The notes under the pieces: generated by a model
Databases searched by the model: none
What the model saw: only the letters and a program-made list of their open reading frames with translations
What the model was told of the DNA's origin: nothing
Made by a program: the position numbers and the translations under genes
Shown: positions 8,775-17,280 of the stretch, piece after piece
Layout: each line of letters begins with the position of its first letter
Numbering within the stretch: position 1 is the stretch's first letter
Assembly: GCA_035529695.1 (NCBI GenBank)
Contig: DATKWD010000092.1
Span: 62,001-126,000 of the forward strand
Reading direction: 5' to 3'
DNA from: DATKWD01 sp035529695
GTDB lineage: Bacteria; Actinomycetota; Acidimicrobiia; Acidimicrobiales; Salinilacustritrichaceae
Length of the DNA stretch: 64,000 nucleotides

Positions 8775-9623
8775 ATGAAGGAAGAACCGCAGCTCCTGAT
8801 CGGTGGAGTCGACTTCGGCGAGGGTCCGCGCTGGCACGACGGTCGCCTGTGGTATTCGGACTTCTTTCAGCGGGCCGTCTACTCGGTGACGGTCGATGGC
8901 GAGCGGCGCGTCGAGCACGACGGCTTCGACGACCGCCCATCGGGTCTGGGGTGGATGCCAGATGGTCGCCTCGTCGTCGTGTCGATGACCAAACGGCAGC
9001 TGCTGATCGAAGACGGTGACGGGTTCGCGGTGCATGCCGACCTCGCCGACATCGCCTCGTGGTACTGCAACGACATGGTGATCGACGCCGACGGCAACGC
9101 CTACGTCGGGAACTTCGGGTTCGACCTCGAGTCGGGGGCAACCCCCACGGGCGCCGATCTCGCACTCGTGCGCCCCGACGGTTCGATCGAGGTGGCGGCA
9201 CCCGGGCTCCTGTTTCCCAATGGCTCGGTGATCACGCCCGACGGGTCGACCCTCATCGTCGGCGAGTCGTTCGGTGGCGGCTACGAGGCCTTCACGATCG
9301 GCGACGACGCCACGTTGTCGGACAAGCGGCGGTGGGCCGACACGCCGAACATGGCACCTGACGGATGCTCCCTCGATGCCGACGGCGGGATCTGGCTCGC
9401 CGATGCGATCGGCTCGCAGGTCGCACGCGTCACCGAGGGTGGCACGATCACCGATCAGGTCGCGATGCCGATGGCGACGTTCGCGTGTGCGCTCGGGGGC
9501 GACGACGGCACGACCCTCTTCGTGCTCTGCGCACCGGGCTCTCAGCCCGACACGGTGCAGGGCAAGGGGGCGGGCGCGATCTACACGATCTCGGTGGCCC
9601 ATCCCCACGCCGGCCGCCCGTGA
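8775..9623 (+). CDS. SMP-30/gluconolactonase/LRE family protein
   Basis: 282-aa six-bladed beta-propeller of the SMP-30/gluconolactonase family, calcium- or zinc-dependent lactone hydrolases. Seen: the Glu ligand in GEGPRWHDGRLWYSD near residue 17, the Asn ligand region WYCNDMVIDADGNAYVG, and PNGSVITPDGSTLIV. It starts 8 nt after a TAGGGT -10 (8761-8766), so it is probably leaderless. Its stop is 13 bp before the formylglycine-generating-enzyme gene, so the two may be cotranscribed. A lactonase producing a hydroxyacid for nearby oxidoreductases is possible but unproven. Confidence 0.8.
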   Translation: MKEEPQLLIGGVDFGEGPRWHDGRLWYSDFFQRAVYSVTVDGERRVEHDGFDDRPSGLGWMPDGRLVVVSMTKRQLLIEDGDGFAVHADLADIASWYCNDMVIDADGNAYVGNFGFDLESGATPTGADLALVRPDGSIEVAAPGLLFPNGSVITPDGSTLIVGESFGGGYEAFTIGDDATLSDKRRWADTPNMAPDGCSLDADGGIWLADAIGSQVARVTEGGTITDQVAMPMATFACALGGDDGTTLFVLCAPGSQPDTVQGKGAGAIYTISVAHPHAGRP

Positions 9624-9636
9624 TGCGGGAGCGCTG

Positions 9637-10563
9637 ATGTCGAACGACGAGCTGCCCTGCTGCGCGCCGAGTGCGCCAGCCGCCACCGAGCACCGCATCG
9701 GTTCGGTCGATGAGAGCGAGGGGGTCGCCCCACCCATGCCGTTGCTCGACCTCGCAGGGGGTTCGTTCCTCATGGGGTGCGACGACGCCGATGGCTTCGT
9801 CGGCGACGGCGAGGGGCCGGTGCGCGAGGTCGAGGTGTCGCCATTCTCGATCAGCGCGACCACCGTGACGAACGCCGACTTCGCTGCGTTCGTCGACGCG
9901 ACCGCCCACATGACGGTCGCGGAGAGCGAGGGCTGGTCGTTCGTCTACGGCGGGTTGCTCCCCGACGAGTTCGAGGACACCCGCGGCGTGGCTGCGGCCC
10001 CGTGGTGGCGCCAGGTGTACGGCGCCTGCTGGAACTCGCCCGAAGGGCCCCACTCGTCCGTCGTCGACCGGGGCGACCACCCCGTCGTGCACGTTTCGTG
10101 GTTCGACGCGGTCGCCTACTGCCGCTGGGCCGGCGTCCGCCTGCCGACCGAGGCCGAATGGGAGTACGCCGCCCGCGGCGGCCTCGAACAGAAGCGGTTT
10201 CCCTGGGGCGACGAGCTGGTGGTCGGCGGGGTCCGACCGTGCCGGATCTTCGACGGCGAGTTCCCGATGCCCCACCCCGACATCGCGCCCGGGACGATCG
10301 CTGCCGGCGACCTGCCACCGAATGGCTTCGGGTTGCACCACGCCGTCGGCAACGTCTGGGAGTGGTGCCACGACTGGTTCGCCGTCGAACGAGACGGCTC
10401 CCGGCTCGACCCGGTCGGCCCACCCACAGGCACGGCGAAGGTGATGAGGGGAGGCTCGTATCTCTGCCACGACTCCTACTGCAACCGCTACCGGGTCGGG
10501 GCCCGCAGCTCGAACACACCCGACAGCACGACCGGCAACCTCGGGTTTCGCGTCGCCCACTGA
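9637..10563 (+). CDS. Formylglycine-generating enzyme (sulfatase maturation)
   Basis: 308-aa FGE/SUMF1-family protein. FGE oxidises the active-site Cys of sulfatases (C-x-P-x-R) to formylglycine in the cytosol. Both copper-binding catalytic cysteines are present as Cys277 and Cys282 in GGSYLCHDSYCNRYR, matching the human Cys336/Cys341 pair. The rest of the core is typical: HVSWFDAVAYCRWAG, LPTEAEWEYAARGG, GNVWEWCHDW and NTPDSTTGNLGFR. This is a genuine FGE rather than one of the many cysteine-less relatives. The ATG at 9637 is chosen; the open frame upstream is out-of-frame overlap with the SMP-30 gene. Its clients are plausibly the sulfatases at 21658 and 40005. Confidence 0.92.
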   Translation: MSNDELPCCAPSAPAATEHRIGSVDESEGVAPPMPLLDLAGGSFLMGCDDADGFVGDGEGPVREVEVSPFSISATTVTNADFAAFVDATAHMTVAESEGWSFVYGGLLPDEFEDTRGVAAAPWWRQVYGACWNSPEGPHSSVVDRGDHPVVHVSWFDAVAYCRWAGVRLPTEAEWEYAARGGLEQKRFPWGDELVVGGVRPCRIFDGEFPMPHPDIAPGTIAAGDLPPNGFGLHHAVGNVWEWCHDWFAVERDGSRLDPVGPPTGTAKVMRGGSYLCHDSYCNRYRVGARSSNTPDSTTGNLGFRVAH

Positions 10564-10603
10564 TCGAGCGCACTGCTGGGATCGATCTGCTTGACTCCGG
10601 GCC

Positions 10604-11353
10604 ATGCCTGCTGTCTTCGTCCACGGAGTACCCGAGTCGAGCGCCATCTGGTCACCGATGATCGGCGAACTCGACCGCGACGACATCGTCACCCTGTCGC
10701 CTCCGGGGTTCGGCGCACCGGTGCCTGGCGGCTGGTCCCCGACGTGGGAGACCTATCGCGACTGGCTGCTCGACGAACTTGCTGCGATCGAGGCACCGAT
10801 CGACCTGGTCGGGCACGACTGGGGCGGCGGCCATGTGGTCAACGCCATGCTCGCCGATCCTCCTGGCGTGCGGTCCTGGGTCACCGACGTGATCGGGCTG
10901 TTCCACCCCGACCACACGTGGCACGACATGGCGCAGACGTGGAGAACGCCGGAAGCCGGCGAAGTCGCCATCGCCGAGATGCTCGATCAGCCCCGCGAGA
11001 ACCGCGTGGCGATGTTCGCCATGTTCGGCATCGAAGGTGAGGTCGGGAACGCACTTGCCGAGGCCGCGACGCCGCAGATGGGTGAGTGCATCCTGGGTCT
11101 CTACCGGTCGGCCGACGAAGCCGTCATCGGTTCACCCGATCGCGGGTTCGAACGTCTGGCGGCGACGCCCGGACTGTGCATGCTGGCCACCGATGATGGG
11201 TTCGTCGGCTCGCACGACTCGATCGAGCAGATGGCGGCGACCTGCGGGGCAACGGTGCATCGCCTCGAAGGTCTCAGCCACTGGTGGATGGTGCAGGACC
11301 CGGCCGCCGGAGCAGCCGCACTCCAGTCGTTCTGGGCCGGCGTCGAGGGCTGA
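10604..11353 (+). CDS. Alpha/beta hydrolase
   Basis: 249-aa alpha/beta-hydrolase. The nucleophile elbow reads LVGHDWGGGH near residue 68, so the nucleophile is Asp rather than Ser, as in epoxide hydrolases and haloalkane dehalogenases. The oxyanion-hole HGVPESSAIW is at the N-terminus and the catalytic His is in LEGLSHWWM near residue 226. An Asp-type hydrolase is therefore inferred, without a known substrate. Its TGA is followed immediately by the GTG start of the next gene, so translation is probably coupled. Confidence 0.8.
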   Translation: MPAVFVHGVPESSAIWSPMIGELDRDDIVTLSPPGFGAPVPGGWSPTWETYRDWLLDELAAIEAPIDLVGHDWGGGHVVNAMLADPPGVRSWVTDVIGLFHPDHTWHDMAQTWRTPEAGEVAIAEMLDQPRENRVAMFAMFGIEGEVGNALAEAATPQMGECILGLYRSADEAVIGSPDRGFERLAATPGLCMLATDDGFVGSHDSIEQMAATCGATVHRLEGLSHWWMVQDPAAGAAALQSFWAGVEG

Positions 11354-12364
11354 GTGTCACGCGCCGAGCCGAACGTCGTCGTCGCCCACTGGGGCGGCCT
11401 CGAGTTCTTCACCCCCGAGCACTTCGACCTCATCGACACCGTGGGAACCGTGCTCGACCGCGAGGCGATCGGATCGTGGGACGACCCGCGTTGTGACGGG
11501 CTCCTCGCCCGAGCCGACGTGCTCCTCGGCCACTGGGGATGTCCGCCGATCACGACGGCGGTCCTCGACCGGGCTCCGCAGGTTGGCCTGTTCGCCTACG
11601 CCGCAGGCACGGTGAAGGACACCGTCGATCCGGGCGTGTTCGATCGGGAGATCCGGGTCACCTCGGGCGCGCTGGCCAATGCCGAGCCCGTCGCCGAGTT
11701 CGCACTCGCTGCGATCCTGTTTGCGAACAAGGACGTCTTCTGGCGGCGCGATCGCATGAGGGACGAGTCGTTGTCGGGGTTCCGCCAGCACTCCGCCGTG
11801 CCGAACGGAAACTGGGACAAGACGGTCGGCATCATCGGCGCCTCGATGGTGGGTCGGCGCACGATCGAGCTGCTCGGCGCCTTTCGGTCGCTCAAGGTCG
11901 TGTTGTTCGACCCGTTCGTCGATGACGCCGAGGCCGTGCGCCTGGGTGTCACCAAGGTCGATCTCGACGAGCTGTGCGCCAGTGCCGACGTCGTCTCGAT
12001 CCACGCCCCTGATCTGCCCAGCACGCGAGGCATGGTCGGTCGGCCCGAGCTGGCAGCGATGCGGACCGGCGCCACGCTGATCAACACCGCTCGCGGTCGC
12101 CTGCTCGATCACGACGCGCTGGTCGACGAGCTCACGGTGGGTCGGCTCTACGCGATCCTCGACGTCACCGACCCCGAGCCGCTGCCCCACGGGCACCCCC
12201 TGTTCTCGCTGCCGAACGCCTACCTGACCCCCCATCTCGCCGGTTCCGAAGGCACCGAGCTCGGCCGGATGACCGAGTACGTGGTCGACGAGATACGGCG
12301 CTGGTCGGGCGGTGAGCCCGCCCGCAACGAGGTCACTCGCGAAGCCCTCGCCCGATTGGCCTGA
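11354..12364 (+). CDS. D-isomer-specific 2-hydroxyacid dehydrogenase, NAD-dependent
   Basis: 336-aa member of the D-2-hydroxyacid dehydrogenase family (phosphoglycerate/glyoxylate-reductase type). The NAD-binding motif is TVGIIGASMVGRRTIELL in the middle of the protein, slightly atypical at the third Gly. The catalytic Arg is in INTARGRLLD, the Glu in DPEPLPHGHPLF and the His in TPHLAGSEGTE. It starts with GTG directly after the stop of the alpha/beta hydrolase. Substrate unknown. Confidence 0.83.
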   Translation: MSRAEPNVVVAHWGGLEFFTPEHFDLIDTVGTVLDREAIGSWDDPRCDGLLARADVLLGHWGCPPITTAVLDRAPQVGLFAYAAGTVKDTVDPGVFDREIRVTSGALANAEPVAEFALAAILFANKDVFWRRDRMRDESLSGFRQHSAVPNGNWDKTVGIIGASMVGRRTIELLGAFRSLKVVLFDPFVDDAEAVRLGVTKVDLDELCASADVVSIHAPDLPSTRGMVGRPELAAMRTGATLINTARGRLLDHDALVDELTVGRLYAILDVTDPEPLPHGHPLFSLPNAYLTPHLAGSEGTELGRMTEYVVDEIRRWSGGEPARNEVTREALARLA

Positions 12365-12427
12365 AGTTCGCAGCCGACCCGGCGACCTCGCGACCGAATC
12401 GAAGACCGATGCCGGTGTCTTCCCACA

Positions 12428-12760
12428 TCAGGTGGTGAGTGCGGACCGGACCGAATCGAGCTGGGTCTCGTTGAGCTTGAACCAGGCCCATTTGCCCCGT
12501 TGTTCACGGGTCAGCAGGCCGGCGTCGACGAGCTGGCCGAGGTGGTGGCTCATGGTGGATTGTGTGCGATCCAGCAACTCGGGGAAGTCGCACGCGCAGA
12601 CCTCCTCGCTCGGTGATGAGGCGATGAGTGACACGACCCGGAGGCGGATCGGGTCGGCGAGCGCCTTGAGGACCCGGGCCAGCTCGGCGGCTTCGTCGGC
12701 GTCGAGAGCGCCGGCGCCGAGCGGGGGACAGCACGACATCTCCGCATCAGTCGGGGCCAT
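12428..12760 (-). CDS. arsR: ArsR-family metalloregulator
   Basis: 110-aa winged-helix repressor of the ArsR/SmtB family. The alpha-3 metal motif is present as EVCACDFPELL, a C-x-C-D pattern as in arsenite-sensing ArsR. The recognition helix is TQSTMSHHLGQLVDAGLL. An extra Cys pair (SCCPPL) lies near the N-terminus. It is divergent from the ArsI-like lyase gene, which fits an organoarsenic or arsenite response. The frame is open to 12856, but the ATG at 12760 gives the usual family length; a later ATG at 12739 is also possible. Confidence 0.85.
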   Translation of the reverse strand: MAPTDAEMSCCPPLGAGALDADEAAELARVLKALADPIRLRVVSLIASSPSEEVCACDFPELLDRTQSTMSHHLGQLVDAGLLTREQRGKWAWFKLNETQLDSVRSALTT

Positions 12761-12769
12761 GAGAACATA

Positions 12770-12799
12770 TTGACATCTGTCGAAGCGTACAGCTATCGT
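12770..12799 (+). promoter_or_regulatory. Promoter of the ArsI-like gene with overlapping dyad
   Basis: TTGACA at 12770-12775 and TATCGT at 12794-12799 with an 18-bp spacer (or CTATCG at 12793 with 17). The small dyad GACA-TC-TGTC (12772-12781) overlaps the -35 and lies in the 73-bp gap between arsR and the lyase gene. It is a plausible ArsR operator, inferred from position only. Confidence 0.5.
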
Positions 12800-12833
12800 A
12801 TCGACACTCATCAAATCGTCTGAAGGAGCGCCC

Positions 12834-13265
12834 ATGCGCCTGCAACTCGCCCTCAACGTCGCCGACCTCGACGAGGCGATCGACTTCTACACCCGGATGT
12901 TCGGCACCGAGCCCGCCAAGATCGAACCGGGCTATGCCAACTTCGCCATCGACGAGCCGCCGCTCAAGCTCGTTCTGTTCGCCGAGGGTGGCGAGCCCGG
13001 CTCGATCAACCACCTCGGCGTCGAGACCGCGACCGTCGGCGAGGTCACCGCTGCGGAGGCCCGAATCGCCGACCGAGGCATCGAGACCACCGGCGTCGAC
13101 GACACCGTGTGCTGCTATGCCGAGAAGACCGAGACCTGGGTGCACGGCCCGGACGGACTGCGCTGGGAGTGGTACGTCAAGACCGCCGATGTCGGCCAGT
13201 TCGAGTTCTCGTCGCAAGGCGCCGGCGCCGCCGCATGTGGCGCCGACAGCACCTGCTGTCCTTGA
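12834..13265 (+). CDS. arsI: ArsI/CadI-family lyase (C-As lyase-like VOC protein)
   Basis: 143-aa VOC-fold protein of the ArsI/CadI family. ArsI breaks the C-As bond of trivalent organoarsenicals using Fe(II) and O2. The vicinal cysteine pair that binds arsenic is present as Cys93-Cys94 (DDTVCCYAEK), and Gln4, His60 and Glu112 lie where the metal ligands are expected. The Cys-containing tail (ACGADSTCCP) is unusual and may bind metal. An SD-like AAGGAG precedes the ATG. It is divergent from the ArsR gene, which supports arsenic-inducible expression. Confidence 0.85.
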   Translation: MRLQLALNVADLDEAIDFYTRMFGTEPAKIEPGYANFAIDEPPLKLVLFAEGGEPGSINHLGVETATVGEVTAAEARIADRGIETTGVDDTVCCYAEKTETWVHGPDGLRWEWYVKTADVGQFEFSSQGAGAAACGADSTCCP

Positions 13266-13434
13266 GCCATCGGAGGTGACCGGTGCGGTGGTTCTCTTGC
13301 GCTGGGCGGGTCGTGGCGCGTACGTCGCGGATCGACCCTGACCCCCCGGCGCCGGCGTCGCGCAGCCACGAAGTGAATCCGCGGGCCGACAGGTCGTCGA
13401 TTCGGGGCACGTGACGACGCGCTAGCTTCGCCGC

Positions 13435-13554
13435 ATGGCGAGGCGACGAGGACCACGGCCGGCAGGCCACTCCGGAGCAGGCAACGGCGATCTGCTCACG
13501 TGCGGCCTGCGCGTCGTCGGGCAATGCACGCTCGCCTTCGAGGGCCTGTCCTGA
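13435..13554 (+). CDS. Possible 39-codon leader ORF before thrH
   Basis: A short ORF whose ATG lies 6 nt after a leaderless-type -10 (TAGCTT, 13423-13428). It ends in a TGA that touches the ATG of thrH, and it is in the same frame. The peptide is Arg-rich at the N-terminus and has no recognisable domain. It may be a translationally coupled leader, or simply untranslated 5' sequence. The rest of the 289-bp gap (13266-13434) shows no other feature. Confidence 0.25.
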   Translation: MARRRGPRPAGHSGAGNGDLLTCGLRVVGQCTLAFEGLS

Positions 13555-14172
13555 ATGGCGGGCGACGACAGCCGACAGACGCTCGTCACCCTCGACCTCG
13601 AAGGTGTCATGGTCCCCGAGATCTGGATCGCCGTCGCAGAGCGCACAGGGGTGGACGACCTGCGACGCACCACGCGTGACGAGCCCGATTACGACGTCCT
13701 CATGCGCTATCGCCTCGACGTGATGGAGCGTCACGGACTCACCATGTCGACGGTCACCGATGTGATCGCAGGCCTCGTCCCGCTCGACGGGGCCGCAGCG
13801 TTCCTCGACGAGTTGCGGCGCCGAACCCAGGTCGTGGTGCTGTCGGACACGTTCGAGCAGTTCGCCGGCCCGTTGATGGCACAGCTCGGGATGCCGACGA
13901 TCCTCTGCCACCGACTCGTCGTCGACGACGATCGCATCGTTGGCTACCGACTCCGCCAGCCCGATCAGAAGCGTCGAGCCGTCGAGGCCTTCCACGGGCT
14001 GAACTACCGGGTGATCGCCGCCGGCGACTCCTACAACGACACGTCGATGCTCGTCGAGGCCGATGCTGGGTTCCTGTTCCACGCGCCGGCCAATGTGATC
14101 GCCGAGTTCCCCCAGTTTCCCGCGCTCGACACCTACGACGAGCTGCTGGCCGCAATCAGCGCCGAGCTCTGA
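13555..14172 (+). CDS. thrH: Phosphoserine phosphatase/homoserine phosphotransferase ThrH
   Basis: 205-aa HAD-superfamily phosphatase. ThrH dephosphorylates phosphoserine and can transfer the phosphate to homoserine, linking serine and threonine synthesis. Motif I is an atypical DLEGVMVPEIWI near the N-terminus, in which the second Asp of DxD is Glu, as is characteristic of ThrH. Motif II is VVLSDTFEQF, the conserved Lys is in PDQKRRAV, and motif III is AAGDSYNDTSML. Length and motifs match the family closely. Confidence 0.9.
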   Translation: MAGDDSRQTLVTLDLEGVMVPEIWIAVAERTGVDDLRRTTRDEPDYDVLMRYRLDVMERHGLTMSTVTDVIAGLVPLDGAAAFLDELRRRTQVVVLSDTFEQFAGPLMAQLGMPTILCHRLVVDDDRIVGYRLRQPDQKRRAVEAFHGLNYRVIAAGDSYNDTSMLVEADAGFLFHAPANVIAEFPQFPALDTYDELLAAISAEL

Positions 14173-14175
14173 CGG

Positions 14176-15207
14176 TCAGGCCCGGCTGCGTTTGGCGGCC
14201 CAGTGGGTCATCGCGCCGGTTCGTTGGAACTGGGGCGGCCGGTCGTCGGGGCCGAGGGCGTCGGTGGCGAGCCACAGCCGCTTGAGGAAGCGGACGCGAC
14301 CGCTTTCAGCATCGTCGACGTAGCTCCGACGCCCGTGGAGCACGTGGTAGTTGTTGACGAACTGCATGTCGCCGGGTTCGAGCCGCATCTCGACCCGGTT
14401 GCACGGGTCGGCGACGAAGGTGTCGAGCGCATCCATGGCTTCTCGCTGGAGATCGGTGACACGAGGGGCCTCAGGGTGGCGTTGGGATGCCTCGATGAAG
14501 GGCCGGATGTAGCGGACGAACAGACGGTCGCCGTGTTCGGTGAACGTCGGCACCAGGTAGTACGGCCGTGCACCCGCTGCCTGTTCGCCGCGGAAGTCAT
14601 AGGGCAGCGGTTCGTGAAGCGCTGCGGCGAGGTCGGGCCGAGTACGTACCAGCGCGTTGTGTGCGGCCAGGGCGTTGGCGACCATGCTTTCGCCGCCGCT
14701 CACGCCGGCATCGAGGCACAACAGAGCGACCAGGTCCGAGCCGTCGCTGTGGAACGTGAGCCCGGCCCCACCGATCTCGTTGCCGCGTGCGGTCGGGTCG
14801 TCGGGTGCCTTGCCCTGGTCTCGAACGTCGCCCAGCACGTGACCCTTGGCGTTCTGCGGCCACGGTTCGCCGAGGTGGCGACCGATGCCCCAGTAGATCC
14901 ACGAGGCGTCCTCGAACCCGAGATCGTCGACCGGCAGGCCTGCGATCCGGGCGAAGCCTCGACCGTTGACGAGTTCGTCGACCACACGGTTCAGTGTCGG
15001 AGCCAGACCCGGGAGCGGGAAGTCGGCGGCGGTCACGTCGATGAGCTCGTCGTGGCGTTCACGGGCGACGGCCAGCGCCGCGTCGAGCTCGTCGAGTTCG
15101 TCGATCGACAGGCGATGGGTCCACGACTCGGGATCGGCGACGTCGTCAGCGGTCCATTCGGCGTGGATCTCGAGCGGTCGGACCTGTTCGGCGGTGACGG
15201 GCGCCAT
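14176..15207 (-). CDS. TauD/TfdA-family dioxygenase
   Basis: 343-aa Fe(II)/2-oxoglutarate-dependent dioxygenase of the TauD/CAS-like family. The facial triad begins with His153-x-Asp155 (LTFHSDGSD) and the distal His is in FVNNYHVLHGRR; the 2-oxoglutarate-binding Arg lies in GRVRFLKRLW. The substrate is unknown. The frame is open far upstream, but the ATG at 15207 has a leaderless -10 (TACGGT, 15214-15219 on the complement) 6 nt before it, and the extension would run through engB and a repeat in another frame. It is convergent with thrH, 3 bp apart. Confidence 0.83.
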   Translation of the reverse strand: MAPVTAEQVRPLEIHAEWTADDVADPESWTHRLSIDELDELDAALAVARERHDELIDVTAADFPLPGLAPTLNRVVDELVNGRGFARIAGLPVDDLGFEDASWIYWGIGRHLGEPWPQNAKGHVLGDVRDQGKAPDDPTARGNEIGGAGLTFHSDGSDLVALLCLDAGVSGGESMVANALAAHNALVRTRPDLAAALHEPLPYDFRGEQAAGARPYYLVPTFTEHGDRLFVRYIRPFIEASQRHPEAPRVTDLQREAMDALDTFVADPCNRVEMRLEPGDMQFVNNYHVLHGRRSYVDDAESGRVRFLKRLWLATDALGPDDRPPQFQRTGAMTHWAAKRSRA

Positions 15208-15227
15208 GCAGGCACCGTAGTCCTGTT

Positions 15228-15809
15228 TCAGCCGAGCCAGAGCCGGAACAGGTCGCGCAGTCGGTCGATGTTGACGTTCTTCGCGGCACTCGTCCACACC
15301 ACGTCCGCCCGGTCCAGCATGCACGCCTCGGCCACCTCGATCTTGCGGCGTTCGCGCTTGGCGGGCTTCACCTTGTCGTGCTTCGTCGCGATGACCGAGT
15401 GCGGGAGCGTCTCGCTGCGCAGCCACTCGAGGAGTTGCAGGTCGAGGTCGGTGGGCCCGATGGCCCCGTCGACCAGGACAGCGACCATCGTGAGCTGCTC
15501 GCGGTTCAGCAGGTAGCCCTCGATCATCGGTCGCCACCGGCGCCGCACATGATCGGGCACTGCGGCGTAGCCGTAGCCCGGGCAGTCGACCACCGTCCTG
15601 CCGTCGGGAAACTCGAAGCAGTTGAGGAGCTGGGTTCGCCCCGGCGTCTTCGAGGTCTTCGCCAGAGCCTTGCGGTTCGCCAGCGCGTTCAACAGTGACG
15701 ACTTGCCCACGTTGGATCGCCCGACCACTGCGATCTCGGCCGGCGAGTCGGGCAGCGCGTCGAGGTGGTCGGCTGACAGGACGAACGACAGGTCGAGCGG
15801 GGCAGACAT
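15228..15809 (-). CDS. engB: Ribosome biogenesis GTPase YsxC/EngB
   Basis: 193-aa TrmE-Era-EngA-like GTPase needed for assembly of the large ribosomal subunit. The G1 motif is GRSNVGKSS near residue 30, followed by the G2 region KTPGRTQLLN, G3 DCPGYGYA and G4 TKHDKV. The G5-like region SAAKNVNID is near the end. The start ATG is 9 nt after a TAGCGT -10 (15819-15824 on the complement), so the gene is probably leaderless with its own promoter. Confidence 0.93.
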   Translation of the reverse strand: MSAPLDLSFVLSADHLDALPDSPAEIAVVGRSNVGKSSLLNALANRKALAKTSKTPGRTQLLNCFEFPDGRTVVDCPGYGYAAVPDHVRRRWRPMIEGYLLNREQLTMVAVLVDGAIGPTDLDLQLLEWLRSETLPHSVIATKHDKVKPAKRERRKIEVAEACMLDRADVVWTSAAKNVNIDRLRDLFRLWLG

Positions 15810-15914
15810 GGCAGGCGCACGCTATGCGCCCGACCAAGCGTGGCCAACCGCCCACCCAGAGATGTCGAGGCGCCCGCATCCCGCCAGACCGCCCTCCCCG
15901 GACCTCCCCGGGGG

Positions 15915-15963
15915 GATCTTCGTTGCTCTCGCGCCAATAATTGGCGCAAGAGCAACGAAGATC
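15915..15963. repeat. 49-bp palindromic intergenic repeat, copy 3
   Basis: The most perfect copy: 24-bp arms around a single central A with one mismatch per arm. The outer arm is GATCTTCGTTGCTCT, the inner part GCGCCAATAATTGGCGC, and the right arm AGAGCAACGAAGATC. It lies 25 bp beyond the stop codon of the MFS gene and upstream of engB, the only copy between two minus-strand genes. Confidence 0.92.
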
Positions 15964-15988
15964 GGGAAGGGCGGGCCCGTCCCCCGAG

Positions 15989-17236
15989 TCACAGCGGAGC
16001 GGGCCCGCCGCGGGCGACGGCGTCGAGCGAGTGGTCGGCGCCTGGTGGCACGGTGCGGCGGGGCGGGTCGGGGAGCTGGTGGCTCGAGCGGAGCGCGCCG
16101 AATCCGGCAGCCACCACTGCTGCACTTGCGGTCAGCGCCACCGCCGTCACCCCGAACGCTCCGACGGCCACCACTGCGACCGGAGCGGCGAGCACACTCC
16201 CGAATGGCTCAGCGGTCTGGTTCAGGCTCATGATTCGACCGTGGGCGTACATGGGTGAGTACCGCTGGAGCAGGGTCTTCGCCGGCGAATAGAAGAACGC
16301 GACGTCGACGCCCCACAGGAAGACCCCGACGTAGGCGACGAGCAGCCACTCGGTGCCGAGATAGATCGAGGCGGCCGCCCCGCTGAATATCGTTGCCATC
16401 GCCACGTAGCGCGGCCGAGCCATGCGGTCGCCGATCTGGGCGAGGACGATCTCGGCACCCACCAGGCCGATGCCGAACACCGTCTGCAGCAGGGCGAATG
16501 TGTTGTCGGACTCGCCCAGGACGTCACGAACGTAGAGCGGTTCGAGAATGCCGGCGAGTCCCCACAGCACGTAGGTGATCGTGGCCGTCCGGAACGTCCA
16601 GCGAAGCCCGGGGCTCCGGCGAACCAGCGAGAGGCCGGCGGTCAGCTCGCTGCGGGCCGAGTGACGTTCGCCTTCGACGTGGTCGATCTTCAGAGGGAGC
16701 GCGACGGCGATGCCCACGAGGAAGGTCGCGGCATCGGCGAGGAACGCTCCGCGAAGCCCCCACCGCACGTTGACGGCTGCCGCGACGAGGGGACCGATGA
16801 TGATGGCCACGTTCTGAGCGCTCCCCAGCAGGGCGTTCGCCGACACGAGGTCGGTGTCGTCGACCATGCGTGGGGGAAGCGCGTCCAGCGACGAGGTCGC
16901 CAACGCCTCGATCAGCCCGAGAGGAAGCGCGAGGACGATGATCTGTGCATACGAGTCGGCCTGGGAGAGCGCGAGAGCATTGGCGACGCCGAACACGTTG
17001 GCGATGATGAGCGTCTTGCGCGGTCCGAGTCGATCGATCGGAACTCCGAGCAACGGCCCGAGAAGCACGCCGGGCAGCGACAGCGCCACGAAGAGCAGCC
17101 CGAGGTCGCCGGCGCCGGCATCGAACTCGAAGGAGGCAAAGCCCCAGATGGCGATGATCGCGACCCAGTTCCCGATCGAGTTGACCGCTTGGCCGCTGAG
17201 CAGCAGGGCGAAGCCCGGGACTCGCAGCGGACGCAT
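15989..17236 (-). CDS. MFS transporter
   Basis: 415-aa integral membrane protein of the major facilitator superfamily (MFS_3/enterobactin-exporter-like). About 12 hydrophobic segments can be followed from the N-terminus. The loop 2-3 signature is recognisable in LLGVPIDRLGPRKTLIIAN, and the loop 8-9 equivalent in AQIGDRMARPRYVAMA. The substrate is unknown; multidrug or siderophore export is typical of this branch. The ATG is 7 nt after a TAGCGT -10 (17244-17249 on the complement), suggesting leaderless transcription. A 49-bp repeat follows its stop. Confidence 0.85.
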   Translation of the reverse strand: MRPLRVPGFALLLSGQAVNSIGNWVAIIAIWGFASFEFDAGAGDLGLLFVALSLPGVLLGPLLGVPIDRLGPRKTLIIANVFGVANALALSQADSYAQIIVLALPLGLIEALATSSLDALPPRMVDDTDLVSANALLGSAQNVAIIIGPLVAAAVNVRWGLRGAFLADAATFLVGIAVALPLKIDHVEGERHSARSELTAGLSLVRRSPGLRWTFRTATITYVLWGLAGILEPLYVRDVLGESDNTFALLQTVFGIGLVGAEIVLAQIGDRMARPRYVAMATIFSGAAASIYLGTEWLLVAYVGVFLWGVDVAFFYSPAKTLLQRYSPMYAHGRIMSLNQTAEPFGSVLAAPVAVVAVGAFGVTAVALTASAAVVAAGFGALRSSHQLPDPPRRTVPPGADHSLDAVARGGPAPL

Positions 17237-17280
17237 CCGATCGACGCTACCCCTCGTTCACCACCTCGACGGCGGTGGGT

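Noticed and set aside
11138..11160. tRNA-like GGTTCGAA (T-loop) sequence
   Set aside because: It lies inside the alpha/beta hydrolase coding sequence and no acceptor stem or anticodon arm can be built around it.
15208..16125. N-terminal extension of the TauD gene to 16125
   Set aside because: The upstream open frame runs through engB in another frame and through repeat copy 3; a leaderless -10 supports the start at 15207.
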